From an uncultured Paracoccaceae bacterium (GTDB lineage Bacteria; Pseudomonadota; Alphaproteobacteria; Rhodobacterales; Rhodobacteraceae), in the NCBI GenBank assembly GCA_947495795.1, contig CANMAI010000001.1, forward strand, positions 620,001-684,000: a stretch of 64,000 nucleotides of DNA. Direction: 5' to 3'. A program made the translations under genes and the position numbers. Shown here piece after piece: positions 1 to 8,741 of this stretch (its first letter is position 1; each line of letters opens with the position of its first letter). The notes under the pieces were generated by a model that worked only from the letters and a program-made list of their open reading frames with translations, had not been told where the DNA came from and made no database searches.

Positions 1-51
1 CGCGCGGCCCGTGGCCATGCCTGCGCCGATGACAACAAGTTTTCGGGCCAT
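1..51 (-). CDS. nirB: Nitrite reductase large subunit, N-terminal fragment (partial)
   Basis: Only the first 17 codons are inside the window. They read MARKLVVIGAGMATGRA, the start of an FAD/NAD(P)-binding Rossmann fold (VVIGxGMA), as at the N terminus of NirB/NasB-type assimilatory nitrite reductases. A GGAG ribosome site overlaps the stop of the upstream nrtC gene, 5 bases away, so the gene is translationally linked to the nitrate transporter operon. The transporter context favours nitrite reductase over other FAD-dependent oxidoreductases, but with 17 residues this rests mainly on neighbours. Confidence 0.6.
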   Translation of the reverse strand, partial: MARKLVVIGAGMATGRA

Positions 52-56
52 GGTTT

Positions 57-1730
57 TCACTCCGCTGCCATCACTTTGGGTTTCGGTTTAGGCGTCGCGC
101 CATGCTCGTATTCCTCAAGAAAATCGAGCACTTCCTGGCGGTAAGCGTAGTAATCCGGATGCTCCAGCAGCGCTTTGCGGGTGCGTGGGCGTGGCAGTTC
201 CACATCCGTGATCTTGCCGATGGTTGCCTGTGGCCCGTTCGTCATCATCACCACGCGGTCGGCCAGAAGGATGGCCTCATCCACATCGTGGGTTACACAG
301 ATCGCCGTTACCTTGGTGCGCGACCACACCTCCATCAGCACTTCCTGAAGTTCCCAACGGGTCAGGCTGTCGAGCATGCCAAAGGGTTCATCGAGAAGCA
401 GAAGCTTGGGCGAAAGCGCAAAGGCACGGGCGATGCCAACACGTTGCTTCATCCCGTTGGAAAGGCTTGCGGCGCCCTTATCCATACTGTCGGCCAGCCC
501 CACACGCTCCAGGTAGTATTCGACCACCTCCTGCCGCTCGGCCTGGCTGGCCCTCGGGTAGACCTTGTCGACCCCGATCGCGACGTTTTCCTTGGCTGTG
601 AGCCACGGGAAGAGGTTGGGCGACTGGAAAACAACGGCACGTTCCGGATCCGCGCCCTCGACATGCGTGCCATCCAGCACAACAGCCCCCTCGGAGATCG
701 GGTTTAGCCCCGCCGCCATTGTGAGCACCGTGGATTTGCCGCAGCCGGAATGCCCGATGAGCGAGATGAACTCACCCTTGTTTATCTTGAGGTTGAAGTC
801 CTCAACCACGGTCAGCGGCCCCTTGGGTGTGGGGTATACCTTGTGGAGTTGGGAGAAGTTGAGGAACCTCTCCTGCAGCCCTTCCTGCGCACGGGCAACG
901 GCGGCAGGGATGCCGTGGATCGGGGTGACATCCGGCAGGGTTCGGGTTTCTGCAACTTTGGCAGCGATGCCCACATCCATCAGGTACGTCGTGATATCTG
1001 CCCGCAGTTTTTTGAACGTCTCGTCATGGTTCATTGCCATCCTGTCGCGCGGGCGGGGGAGCGTGACGGGAACCGGATTGGCCAGCGTGCCATCGGGGTT
1101 GAGTGGGATGATGCGGTCGGCGAGAAGAATGGCCTCGTCCACGTCATTGGTGATCAGGATGCAGGTTTTCTTGTCCCGCTCCCAGATCTCCAGGATCTCG
1201 TCGGCAAGGTTCGCGCGCGTCAGCGCATCCAGCGCCGAAAGCGGCTCATCCAGCAGCAGCATTTCGGGATTCATCGCAAGCGCGCGCGCCACTGCAACGC
1301 GCTGGCGCATGCCCCCCGAAAGTTCAGAGGGGCGGCGGGCGACGGCGTGCGATAGCCCGACCATGGAGACATAATGGTCGATCTTCGCCGCACGCTCCGC
1401 CTTGGACAGCCGAGGGAAGACGGCGTCGACCGCAAGCCCCACATTTCCGCCAACCGTCAGCCACGGCATCAGCGAGTAGCTTTGGAAAACCAGACCCCGC
1501 TCTGGCCCCGGTTCCGTGATCGGCTGCCCCTTGAAAGTCAGGGTGCCGCCATCGGGCATCTCCAGCCCTGCGATGAGGTTGATCAGGGTGGATTTTCCGG
1601 TGCCGGAAAAGCCGAGAATTGCGAGGAATTCGCCCTCTTCGACCTCAAGATCGATTTCGTGCAGAACCGTGGCACGATCAAGCCCTGTGCCGAAGCCCTT
1701 GGTGACGCCTTTGAGTGACAGGATGCTCAT
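57..1730 (-). CDS. nrtC: Nitrate ABC transporter, double ATP-binding subunit (NrtC/NrtD type)
   Basis: Energises nitrate import across the inner membrane together with NrtA and NrtB. One polypeptide of about 557 residues holds two complete ABC ATPase domains. The first has Walker A GFSGTGKST near residue 42, signature LSGGMRQR and Walker B LLLDEPLSALD. The second, beginning near residue 290, has GHSGCGKST, a slightly unusual signature LSNGMKQR and LLLDEPFGMLD. It replaces the two separate ATPases of cyanobacterial systems, and no substrate-binding domain is fused to it. The ATG start is preferred because GGTGA lies five bases upstream; a GTG three codons earlier overlaps the nrtB stop. The nirB ribosome site overlaps its stop codon. 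Confidence 0.88.
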   Translation of the reverse strand: MSILSLKGVTKGFGTGLDRATVLHEIDLEVEEGEFLAILGFSGTGKSTLINLIAGLEMPDGGTLTFKGQPITEPGPERGLVFQSYSLMPWLTVGGNVGLAVDAVFPRLSKAERAAKIDHYVSMVGLSHAVARRPSELSGGMRQRVAVARALAMNPEMLLLDEPLSALDALTRANLADEILEIWERDKKTCILITNDVDEAILLADRIIPLNPDGTLANPVPVTLPRPRDRMAMNHDETFKKLRADITTYLMDVGIAAKVAETRTLPDVTPIHGIPAAVARAQEGLQERFLNFSQLHKVYPTPKGPLTVVEDFNLKINKGEFISLIGHSGCGKSTVLTMAAGLNPISEGAVVLDGTHVEGADPERAVVFQSPNLFPWLTAKENVAIGVDKVYPRASQAERQEVVEYYLERVGLADSMDKGAASLSNGMKQRVGIARAFALSPKLLLLDEPFGMLDSLTRWELQEVLMEVWSRTKVTAICVTHDVDEAILLADRVVMMTNGPQATIGKITDVELPRPRTRKALLEHPDYYAYRQEVLDFLEEYEHGATPKPKPKVMAAE

Positions 1731-1735
1731 GCCAT

Positions 1736-2809
1736 TCACCGGTTTGCCGAGAAGGTGAACATGGATTGCAGCGCATACATCACGCGATCCAGAAGAAATC
1801 CGATAATACCGATGGTGAAGACGGCGACCATGATGCGGGCGAGCGATTGGGATGAGCCGTTCTGAAACTCATCCCAGACGAATTTGCCCAAACCGGGGTT
1901 CTGGGCCAGCATTTCTGCGGCGATAAGAACCATCCAGCCCACCCCCAGCGAAAGGCGCAAACCCGTGAAGATCAGCGGCAGCGCCGAGGGCAATACCAGC
2001 TTGGTAATCTTGGTGTAGGTGTTCATCTTCAGCACGCGGCTTACGCTGACAAGATCCTTGTCGATGCTGCTGACGCCGAGGGCGGTGTTGATCAGCGTCG
2101 GCCAGAGCGAGCAGAGTGTGACGGTGATGGCCGAGATCAGGAATGACTTTGAGAACATCCCATCGTTCGTGGTGTAGACGGCGGATACAATCATCGTGAC
2201 AATGGGCAGCCACGCCAGCGGTGATACCGGCTTGAAGATCTGGATAAGCGGGTTCAGTGCGGCATTGGCCGTGACGGAGAGGCCTGCGGCGATCCCAAGT
2301 GGAATTGCCACCACAGAGGCGATCAGGAACCCGAAGAAGACGGTTTTGATCGAAGTCCAGATCTGATCGTAATAGGTTGGCTTGCCGGTATAGATACGGT
2401 CGCGGACCCGATCCGAATTGCCTTCGGCGATCAATGCGGCGTTGCGCGCCTCCTGCCGCTGATAAAAAGCGATTTCCTTTTCCTTTTCGCGCTCTGCGTC
2501 TGCATGGAGGTTGCCAACCTGCGCCCACACCTGCGCAGGGCCGGGAACGGCACCCAAAGACGTTTGAACCTGCGGGGCCAGCGTGCCCCAGGCCAGAAGG
2601 AACGCGGCGATGGCGAGAAGCGGCACCCCAAGGAGTTGCCAGATTTCCTTGATCTGAGCCCGCGGGTTATCGCCGGCGGCGGCTTTCAGGATGGGCGTAA
2701 CCCATGACAGGCCGAAGACCCTGAACCATGCATCGGCCTTGTTGATGCGGGTAAAACGCCGGGCGCGGCGCGCCTCGATGTCGAGTGTGTCCGGGTCAAT
2801 CGTGGTCAT
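1736..2809 (-). CDS. nrtB: Nitrate ABC transporter permease
   Basis: Membrane subunit of the nitrate importer, 357 residues. A first membrane segment follows a basic N-terminal stretch (about residues 55-75). A long hydrophilic insert rich in Glu, Lys and Arg comes next (about 90-145), and then the binding-protein-dependent permease domain with five or six segments. The EAA-type loop that contacts the ATPase is recognisable near LGVGWMVLIAAEMLAQNPGLG (residue ~290-310). The gene lies between nrtA (82 bases away) and nrtC (start region overlapping its stop), which fixes its role. The charged periplasmic or cytoplasmic insert is longer than in a minimal NrtB/SsuC permease. Confidence 0.87.
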   Translation of the reverse strand: MTTIDPDTLDIEARRARRFTRINKADAWFRVFGLSWVTPILKAAAGDNPRAQIKEIWQLLGVPLLAIAAFLLAWGTLAPQVQTSLGAVPGPAQVWAQVGNLHADAEREKEKEIAFYQRQEARNAALIAEGNSDRVRDRIYTGKPTYYDQIWTSIKTVFFGFLIASVVAIPLGIAAGLSVTANAALNPLIQIFKPVSPLAWLPIVTMIVSAVYTTNDGMFSKSFLISAITVTLCSLWPTLINTALGVSSIDKDLVSVSRVLKMNTYTKITKLVLPSALPLIFTGLRLSLGVGWMVLIAAEMLAQNPGLGKFVWDEFQNGSSQSLARIMVAVFTIGIIGFLLDRVMYALQSMFTFSANR

Positions 2810-2890
2810 GTTTGATGTCCAACTGCAGCTTCATCAAAAGGGGGATGGGCAGAGGCCCACACCGCGCGGCGGCTATGTGGGCCCCTTGGC

Positions 2891-4261
2891 TTAGCCTTCG
2901 ATTTCGTTATCCACGACCGTCTGGCCGCCTTTCAGGCCGATCGGCAGGCTGTCGATATAGGCGTTGGGCGCGCGCCCGTCATATCCGATGCCATCGATGA
3001 TATCGGCGGCTGGTGTGGGTGCCTTGAAGCCATCGCTTTCCCAGGGAAAATCGGCCTCGTTCGCGATGCCTTCATCAACCAGCATACGCGCAGCTTCGAG
3101 ATAGATGTCGGGGCGGTACACCTCGGCTGCGGTTTCAAAGTACCACTCATCAGGCTTGGTGTCGGCAATCTGGCCCCAGCGGCGCATCTGGCTGAGATAC
3201 CAGATCGCATCGGAGTAGAAGGGATAGGTCGCGTTGTAGCGAAAGAAGACGTTGAAATCGGGTGCGGGGCGCACATCTCCCTTCTCGAACTCGAAAAAGC
3301 CCGTCATCGAGTTGGCGATAACATCGTAATCCGCGCCGACATATTCCGAGCGTGAGAGAATTTCCACAGCTTCCGGGCGGTTGGCATTATCGTCGGCATC
3401 GAGCCACATCGCGGCCCGGATCAGGGCCTTGGTCAATGCGATTGTGGTGTTTGGGTTTTCCTCAGCAAATTCGGCCGTGATCCCGAAGACTTTTTCTGGA
3501 TTGTTCTTCCACATGTCATAGTCGGTAATCACCGGTACGCCGATGCCCTTGAACACGGCCTGCTGGTTCCATGGCTCGCCCACGGCATAGCCAAAGATCG
3601 TGCCTGCCTCCATTGTGGCGGGCATCTGCGGGGGCGGTGTGACAGACAACAGCACATCAGCGCCAATCTGGCCCGAGATATCCTGCGGGCTGTAATAGCC
3701 GGGCTCCAACCCGCCGGCGGCAAGCCAGTAGCGGATTTCGTAGTTATGCGTGGAGACGGGGAACACCATGCCCATGTTGAACGGGATGCCCTGATCCTTG
3801 TAATCCTCAACCACGGGCGCGAGTGCGCTGGCGCTGATGGGGTGTTGTGGGCGGCCATCCTCCATCAGCGGCACATTCGGCTTCATCTCTTCCCAGATTT
3901 CATTGGAAATGGTGATGCCGTTGCCGTTGAGATCCATTGAGAAGGGCGTGATGATATGCGCCTTTGTGCCGTAGCCGATGGTTGCAGCCAGAGGCTGACC
4001 CGCAAGCATATGGGCACCATCAAGCTGGCCGCTGATCACGCCATCCAGAAGCACTTTCCAGTTGGCTTGTGCCTCCAGGGTGACGAACAGACCCTCATCT
4101 TCGAAATAGCCCAGCTCATAGGCAATTGCCAAAGGCGCCATATCGGTGAGTTTGATGAAGCCCAGGGTCAGTTCATCTTTTTCAAGCTCCAGGAACTCGG
4201 CTGAAGCACCCGTCGCTAACAGGCTGGTTGTTGCCAGTATTGCTGAAAGTGTCTTTCTCAT
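2891..4261 (-). CDS. nrtA: Nitrate-binding periplasmic protein (NrtA/CmpA family)
   Basis: Captures nitrate in the periplasm and delivers it to NrtB. The 456-residue protein begins with a Sec signal peptide ([21 protein letters not shown], cleavage after ASA). The mature part is a two-lobed binding protein with the [21 protein letters not shown] and [14 protein letters not shown] segments typical of NrtA, CmpA and NasS. The ATG was chosen because it gives the signal peptide and has an AAAGGATC ribosome site; the frame stays open upstream into the leader RNA. It is the first gene after the attenuator at about 4300-4417, so it opens the nitrate-inducible transcription unit. Confidence 0.9.
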   Translation of the reverse strand: MRKTLSAILATTSLLATGASAEFLELEKDELTLGFIKLTDMAPLAIAYELGYFEDEGLFVTLEAQANWKVLLDGVISGQLDGAHMLAGQPLAATIGYGTKAHIITPFSMDLNGNGITISNEIWEEMKPNVPLMEDGRPQHPISASALAPVVEDYKDQGIPFNMGMVFPVSTHNYEIRYWLAAGGLEPGYYSPQDISGQIGADVLLSVTPPPQMPATMEAGTIFGYAVGEPWNQQAVFKGIGVPVITDYDMWKNNPEKVFGITAEFAEENPNTTIALTKALIRAAMWLDADDNANRPEAVEILSRSEYVGADYDVIANSMTGFFEFEKGDVRPAPDFNVFFRYNATYPFYSDAIWYLSQMRRWGQIADTKPDEWYFETAAEVYRPDIYLEAARMLVDEGIANEADFPWESDGFKAPTPAADIIDGIGYDGRAPNAYIDSLPIGLKGGQTVVDNEIEG

Positions 4262-4300
4262 CTGTTGGATCCTTTCACGGCCCGCGAAGGCAAAACGAAA

Positions 4301-4356
4301 AAAGCCGCACGTAGGGGCCACGGCGGATAAGCTCCGTGATCCATACGAGCGGCTTT
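4301..4356 (-). terminator. Intrinsic terminator/attenuator in the nrtA leader
   Basis: Read on the minus strand, an 8-bp perfect stem pairs AAAGCCGC (4356-4349) with GCGGCTTT (4308-4301) and is followed directly by more T residues. A smaller nested hairpin, CACGG/CCGTG (4319-4338), sits in the loop. The position, 40 bases before the nrtA ATG and directly after two ANTAR-type hairpins, indicates a conditional terminator that NasT overcomes when nitrate and/or nitrite is present. The structure was drawn by eye, not folded by software. Confidence 0.8.
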
Positions 4357-4367
4357 GCTCTTGGGAG

Positions 4368-4417
4368 TTGCACTGCCAGCGTCGGCTTGTGCAAAAGGTC
4401 GGGCGTCACTGCCCTTT
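4368..4417 (-). promoter_or_regulatory. Tandem-hairpin ANTAR (NasT) target in the nrtA leader
   Basis: Two hairpins lie back to back on the minus-strand transcript. The first (about 4417-4394) has the core GGGC-AGUGAC-GCCC, a hexanucleotide loop with A at position 1 and G at position 4, the known recognition pattern of ANTAR RNA-binding proteins. The second (4394-4368) has a UUGCAC/GUGCAA outer stem and a GCC-GACGCU-GGC inner stem. Its six-base loop keeps G4 but has G instead of A at position 1. An intrinsic terminator follows within 12 bases. The nasS-nasT genes directly upstream encode the matching protein pair. Confidence 0.75.
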
Positions 4418-4490
4418 GATCAAATCGTGCAGAGGACTGCGGCGTGAGGCAACAATTATTTTGCGCTGCAGCATCAATTCATGCGGCAGT

Positions 4491-4504
4491 GCAAAAAAGT
4501 GCCC
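4491..4504 (-). promoter_or_regulatory. Possible sigma-54 promoter for nrtA operon
   Basis: Immediately after the nasS stop, the minus strand reads GGGCACTTTTTTGC. This is a GG-N10-GC arrangement, as in the -24/-12 elements of sigma-54 promoters, with a GCAC and a TTTGC core. The CAC triplet is one base out of register with the consensus. Transcription from it would start near 4480 and run through the ANTAR hairpins. No clear NtrC site was recognised. The assignment is inference. Confidence 0.35.
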
Positions 4505-4510
4505 AAAATT

Positions 4511-5656
4511 TCATCCGTTTTCAGAGGTATAATCGAAGGTTCTGCCATCAAAGAAAGCGTCTGGCGCGAGAATCATGTGTCCGCGCGACGATGCGACGGC
4601 CGTTTCAACGCGCAATGAGCCCTCCACTTTCTCGGAAGCACCCGGCATATCCGCACCAATGCCCGCAAGGTTCTGCCGGTATAGATCCGACCGAAAGCAT
4701 GCCTTTGCCTGACGCAGGCCCTTGGCGTCTGCCCCAAGCTGATGCGCGATCCATGCCGCCTGACTGCGCCATGGAAAACTCGCCGCATTGGTGTGGAACT
4801 GAAGAAAGCGATCCACCTCTACCGGATGGTCATCCAGCTTGGGCACTATGTGACCTGTCACCGCCGGATCAATCAGATCCGGGGAGAGGCTGAGATGTTC
4901 GCTTCGTCCCAGTATTTCGATGGCGAGTGGTTTGTTCTTTTTGGCATCCAGCCATCTGGATGCCTGGAAAACGGCGCGCATCAGTTTGCGTGTAATATCA
5001 CCGTTCTCCTCGACCCAGATGTGGCGGGCGGCAAGCACCTTTTCAGGTGCGAATTGCCAGACATCGCGCCCTGTCATCATGAGTTGCGCCACACCGCGCC
5101 GGACGGCCACGCTTCCCCAGGGCTCGCCAACCCAGAACGCATCGACAACCCCCTCGCCAACAGCATCGGCCATCCGGGGGGGCGGCACTGTAACCTCTTC
5201 GACTGTCAGTCCGGGCTCGGCAGACGTCCAGTATGACAGCAACAGCCGGTGCATCGAATGGTGAAATGGAACACCGACCCGCAGCCGCTGCCCCTTGTGC
5301 AAAGCGATTGCCTTCAGCAGCGCTCTGGCATCGCTGAAGGCAATATGTCCGATCTGCGATGCCAGCGCGTTTGACACCCCAAAGACAGTTCCGTTTACCG
5401 AAAGTACCATCAGCGTATCGATTTGAGCGGGAAGCCCCCCAAGGCCGATCGACATTGCAACCGGCATCGGAGAGAGCATTTGCGCTGCATCCAGATGACC
5501 AAGGGCCAGCATATCACGCAATGCGGACCACGAGGGCTGGCGCACCAGGTTAAGCTGCAGCCCCTGTTCCGCGGCAAAGCCCAACTCATTTGCAATGACC
5601 AGTGGTGCGCAATCCACTAGCGGGACATATCCGCAGTTCAGCAGTGTATTTGTCAT
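4511..5656 (-). CDS. nasS: Nitrate/nitrite sensor NasS
   Basis: Cytoplasmic sensor, 381 residues, homologous to NrtA but without a signal peptide: it starts MTNTLLNCGYVPLVDCAPLVIANELGF and goes straight into the binding-protein fold. In the established NasS-NasT system, NasS holds NasT inactive and releases it when nitrate or nitrite binds. The start codon overlaps the nasT stop (ATGA), giving coupled translation and the 1:1 production expected for a regulator and its sequestering partner. The gene ends just before the probable nrtA promoter and leader. Confidence 0.88.
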   Translation of the reverse strand: MTNTLLNCGYVPLVDCAPLVIANELGFAAEQGLQLNLVRQPSWSALRDMLALGHLDAAQMLSPMPVAMSIGLGGLPAQIDTLMVLSVNGTVFGVSNALASQIGHIAFSDARALLKAIALHKGQRLRVGVPFHHSMHRLLLSYWTSAEPGLTVEEVTVPPPRMADAVGEGVVDAFWVGEPWGSVAVRRGVAQLMMTGRDVWQFAPEKVLAARHIWVEENGDITRKLMRAVFQASRWLDAKKNKPLAIEILGRSEHLSLSPDLIDPAVTGHIVPKLDDHPVEVDRFLQFHTNAASFPWRSQAAWIAHQLGADAKGLRQAKACFRSDLYRQNLAGIGADMPGASEKVEGSLRVETAVASSRGHMILAPDAFFDGRTFDYTSENG

Positions 5657-6237
5657 GACAGAAGATCCGCAGCTGTCACCAGTGCCTGGGCGACATCAAT
5701 GACCTTGCGCCCCTGATCCATCGCGGCTTTGCGCAACAGGTTGTAGGCCGCATCTTCGGCCAACCCGCGTTGGCGCATAAGAATGCCTTTGGCGCGGTCA
5801 ATCGTTTTGCGGTCTTCCAGTGCCTGTTTCGCGGCATCAAGCTCGGACCGCATTTGGTGCATGATCTTGAAGCGCGCGATTGCCGTTTCAAGAACCGGTT
5901 TGATCCGGTTCATGGTCAGGCCATCGACGACATAGGCACTGACACCGGCGTTCAGCGCTGCTTTCGTGAGGTTTTCATCGGTGTGGTCAACAAAAAGAGC
6001 AACAGCACGTTTTTCCGTTTCCGTTGCATAGGAGATATGTTCCAGAGTATCCCGATCTGGATTTGCCAGATCGATCAGAACGATATCGGGCGCAAACTCC
6101 TTGACGGTACGATCGAGTGCGGAAATCTGGGCAAGCGCCTTCACGTCGCTCCATCCGGCCGCATTAAGTGCATCGACGATATCGCGCACTCTTGCCTGAT
6201 CTGCTTCGACGACGAGAATTCTGAGGTTTAGGCTCAT
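5653..6237 (-). CDS. nasT: ANTAR-domain antiterminator NasT
   Basis: A 194-residue response-regulator-like protein. Residues 1-120 form a receiver fold with Asp56 (VLIDL) at the phosphoacceptor site. Residues ~135-190 form an ANTAR RNA-binding domain (DRAKGILMRQRGLAEDAAYNLLR region). NasT binds paired hexaloop hairpins in leader RNA and prevents termination; the matching leader is found upstream of nrtA. The ATG is preferred over an upstream TTG, because it gives the standard N terminus MSLNLRILVVEAD. The 260 bases upstream must hold the nasT-nasS promoter, but no convincing -35/-10 pair was identified. Confidence 0.9.
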   Translation of the reverse strand: MSLNLRILVVEADQARVRDIVDALNAAGWSDVKALAQISALDRTVKEFAPDIVLIDLANPDRDTLEHISYATETEKRAVALFVDHTDENLTKAALNAGVSAYVVDGLTMNRIKPVLETAIARFKIMHQMRSELDAAKQALEDRKTIDRAKGILMRQRGLAEDAAYNLLRKAAMDQGRKVIDVAQALVTAADLLS

Positions 6238-6497
6238 GTCTTCGTCTTTGTCAGGTTGGGCGAGGAGGTCTATCAAGTTCGTTGAATTTGTGTGCAGGTG
6301 CCTGTTTCAAGTCAAATATTTGAGCAGATTTCCGTAACTTGCTTAGCAAGCGTGCAGTTTATTCCAGCTGGGTCGATTTATCCGCTGACAAGCGAAGGCA
6401 GGTGACATTTGGCCGGGGCGTTGGATTTTGACCCACTAGATTACGCGCGCCTTCCCGGGAGAAGACGCAGCGTTACGACGTATTGTGTTTGAGGGGC

Positions 6498-7556
6498 TTA
6501 CAGGCCGGGCGTTCCGAGGGGATGTTTGCCCAGCAGTTCCTTCAGCGCACGCTCCCGAAACTCGGTGGGGCTTTGGCCGGTGCGGGCCTTGAAGGCGCGG
6601 TTGAAGGGTGTGAGGGAATTGTAGCCGAGTGCAAAGGCATGGCTGATGATCTGCTCGCGTGCGCGGTCCGGGTCTGCGAGGCGGATCTCGGCGGCGGCGA
6701 CGCGGTGGGCGTTGAGGAAATCCGCGAAGTTGCGGTAGCCAAGGCCCTGATTGATGAGGCGGCGGAGCCTGTGTTCGGGCATCTTGAGATACTCGGCGAG
6801 TTTGCCGACGGTCAGCCCCGGCTCCAGCAGAGTGGTGCCTTCGGCCAGTGCCTTGACGCGGGCGACATCGAGCACATCGGCGGGCGCATCCATAGGCCTT
6901 GGCTGCGGCGTATCGGCGGGGGCCGCGAGGATCAGCCCGCGCTCGATCCGCGTGAGCCAGAGCGTAAAGAGGAAGGCGAAACCCGCGGTTATCGCGGCCT
7001 CGGCCAGTTCGGAATTGAGGCTGAGGCCTGTGATCGCCTCGTAGGTATGAACCCCGATCATGCCGACGACGAAGATGGGGATCGCAATGCCGACCATCGC
7101 CCGGAAACTGCGGCGGGCATCCACGAGATCGCCCCGCAGATCGCGGAGCGCAAGGGCAACGACATGGCCTACCAGTATGAGCGTGATGAGGTGGTGAACA
7201 TGCAGGGACTGCATACTATCCACCCAGCCCGTGAGGCTTGCAAAAGTAACAGCGAAAGTTAGGCCAAGAGGGGCAAGATGGACCGGGCGGAGGCGGAAGC
7301 GATCATCAAAGAGAGCCTGCGCGAACCACCAGAAGTAGACCATCTTGCCGCAGTGAAGCACGAAGATGGCCGCGTGGAGCGGGCCCATTCCGCCCCAGAC
7401 AGCGGAGATTTGCAGCACGGACGTAAGAGCCACGGCACCGGCAAAGAGCGCGCCGAAGAGGGCGAGGGGGCTGCGAAGGCTGACGAGGAGAAACTGCACC
7501 AGTGCAAATAGGGTGAGCGCGAGAATTGCGCCATGCAACACGAGTATCGGGGTCAT
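6498..7556 (-). CDS. AraC-family regulator with N-terminal membrane domain
   Basis: The 352-residue protein starts with about six or seven hydrophobic segments (residues 1-215), then a linker, then a C-terminal AraC/XylS double helix-turn-helix (EHRLRRLINQGLGYRNFADFLNAHR and SHAFALGYNSLTPFNRAFKARTGQSPTEFRE). Membrane-anchored AraC proteins of this type are presumed to sense a signal in or across the membrane; the ligand and targets are unknown. The start at MTPIL is chosen because AAGGAG lies six bases before it. It is divergent from a small lipoprotein gene across a 171-base gap. Confidence 0.8.
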   Translation of the reverse strand: MTPILVLHGAILALTLFALVQFLLVSLRSPLALFGALFAGAVALTSVLQISAVWGGMGPLHAAIFVLHCGKMVYFWWFAQALFDDRFRLRPVHLAPLGLTFAVTFASLTGWVDSMQSLHVHHLITLILVGHVVALALRDLRGDLVDARRSFRAMVGIAIPIFVVGMIGVHTYEAITGLSLNSELAEAAITAGFAFLFTLWLTRIERGLILAAPADTPQPRPMDAPADVLDVARVKALAEGTTLLEPGLTVGKLAEYLKMPEHRLRRLINQGLGYRNFADFLNAHRVAAAEIRLADPDRAREQIISHAFALGYNSLTPFNRAFKARTGQSPTEFRERALKELLGKHPLGTPGL

Positions 7557-7727
7557 CAGCATCTCCTTCGGCAATCATTGCCTCTGGATGACATTAGCAC
7601 AGGCCCGGTTCCAAACGATTCCGAAAAATGCGCGTCTTTTTCTGAAGGATCGGCACTTTTTTCAATTGGGCAAGGCAGGGGCGGGGTGCCGCGCACATCT
7701 TTTGATCATCACGCAAAGGAGATGAAA

Positions 7728-7862
7728 ATGTTACGCATTACCGTTTTGATAGCCGCCGTCCTGATGCTCGCCGCCTGTGCCGACGGGCCGGGCATCAGCA
7801 AGGCCGGTGAAGGGGTTGCGACTTGGCCGAGCACTGCCATCCCGGCCCCGCTCTACCCTTGA
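7728..7862 (+). CDS. Very small lipoprotein (44 residues)
   Basis: Starts MLRITVLIAAVLMLAAC, a lipoprotein signal with a clear lipobox (LAAC, Cys17), leaving a mature peptide of only 28 residues. An AAGGAG ribosome site stands six bases before the ATG (a second in-frame ATG lies two codons upstream). It is similar in plan to the small entericidin-type lipoproteins, but it cannot be assigned to that family from sequence alone. It is divergent from the membrane AraC regulator, so the two may share a control region. Confidence 0.65.
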   Translation: MLRITVLIAAVLMLAACADGPGISKAGEGVATWPSTAIPAPLYP

Positions 7863-8069
7863 CCGAGCTGCCATGAAGGTGGCCTTTGCGGTTGCACGTT
7901 CCTGTTTTCTTCGGGAGAGCGCTGACGTGCAGTTTCACCGCTCCCTCGGATAACCAACGGACCTCCGCCGTCACGCAGTACCCGATCCGGCATCAGCGGG
8001 TTTCGGAAAAAGGCTCGTGCCGGGGCCTGCGTGTTGCTAAAGGGAAGAAAAGGCTGAAGAGGATCGAGT

Positions 8070-8741
8070 ATGGTGCATGTGGTGATTACGGGCTGCAATC
8101 GCGGGATTGGAGCCTCGATGATGGAGGACGCGCTGGTGCGCGGCTGGCAGGTGACGGGGACGGTGCGCACGGAGGCACAGCGGGCGAAGATGCCCAAGCG
8201 CAACAGGCTGGAGATACGGGTGTGCGATATGAAGGATATTGCGGGGATTCCGGCGGCGTTTGCCGGGCTGCTTCCGGTTGACATCCTGATCAACAATGCC
8301 GGTGTGATCGGCCCGGAAACGCCTATGCAAAGCACGCTTTCCATGGATTTTGAGGGGTTTGCAGAGACTTTGCGGATCAACACGCTGGCCCCTCTGGCGG
8401 TTGCGCAGGCGTGTTTGCCTGCGATGAGCGAAGGCGGGCGGATCCTCTCCGTCTCCAGCCAGATGGCCTATATGGGCAATGCGACATCGGACAGGATCGC
8501 CTATCGCGCGTCCAAAGCTGCGCTGAACAAGGTGATGCAGGGGCTGGCGACGGATCTGGACGAGCGTGGGATAGCCGTGGTGCCTGTGGATCCGGGCTGG
8601 GTGCGGACGGATATGGGCGGTGAGGCTGCTGATCAAAGCCCTGCCGATGTGGCAGAGGGTATCCTAGATATCGCAACGCGATTGCGCCTTGAGGACAGCG
8701 GGCGGTTTTTCCGGTTTACCGGAGAGGAGCGCGATTACTGA
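8070..8741 (+). CDS. Short-chain dehydrogenase/reductase (SDR, C-factor-like)
   Basis: NAD(P)-dependent oxidoreductase of 223 residues. It has the Rossmann motif TGCNRGIG near residue 8, the NNAG motif (ILINNAGVIG) near residue 75 and the catalytic YxxxK (YRASKAALNK) near residue 150. Its overall plan resembles the C-factor/sniffer branch of SDRs. The substrate is unknown. A GAGGATC ribosome site lies before the ATG. Its last 7 bases overlap the end of the convergent DUF1045 gene. Confidence 0.85.
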   Translation: MVHVVITGCNRGIGASMMEDALVRGWQVTGTVRTEAQRAKMPKRNRLEIRVCDMKDIAGIPAAFAGLLPVDILINNAGVIGPETPMQSTLSMDFEGFAETLRINTLAPLAVAQACLPAMSEGGRILSVSSQMAYMGNATSDRIAYRASKAALNKVMQGLATDLDERGIAVVPVDPGWVRTDMGGEAADQSPADVAEGILDIATRLRLEDSGRFFRFTGEERDY

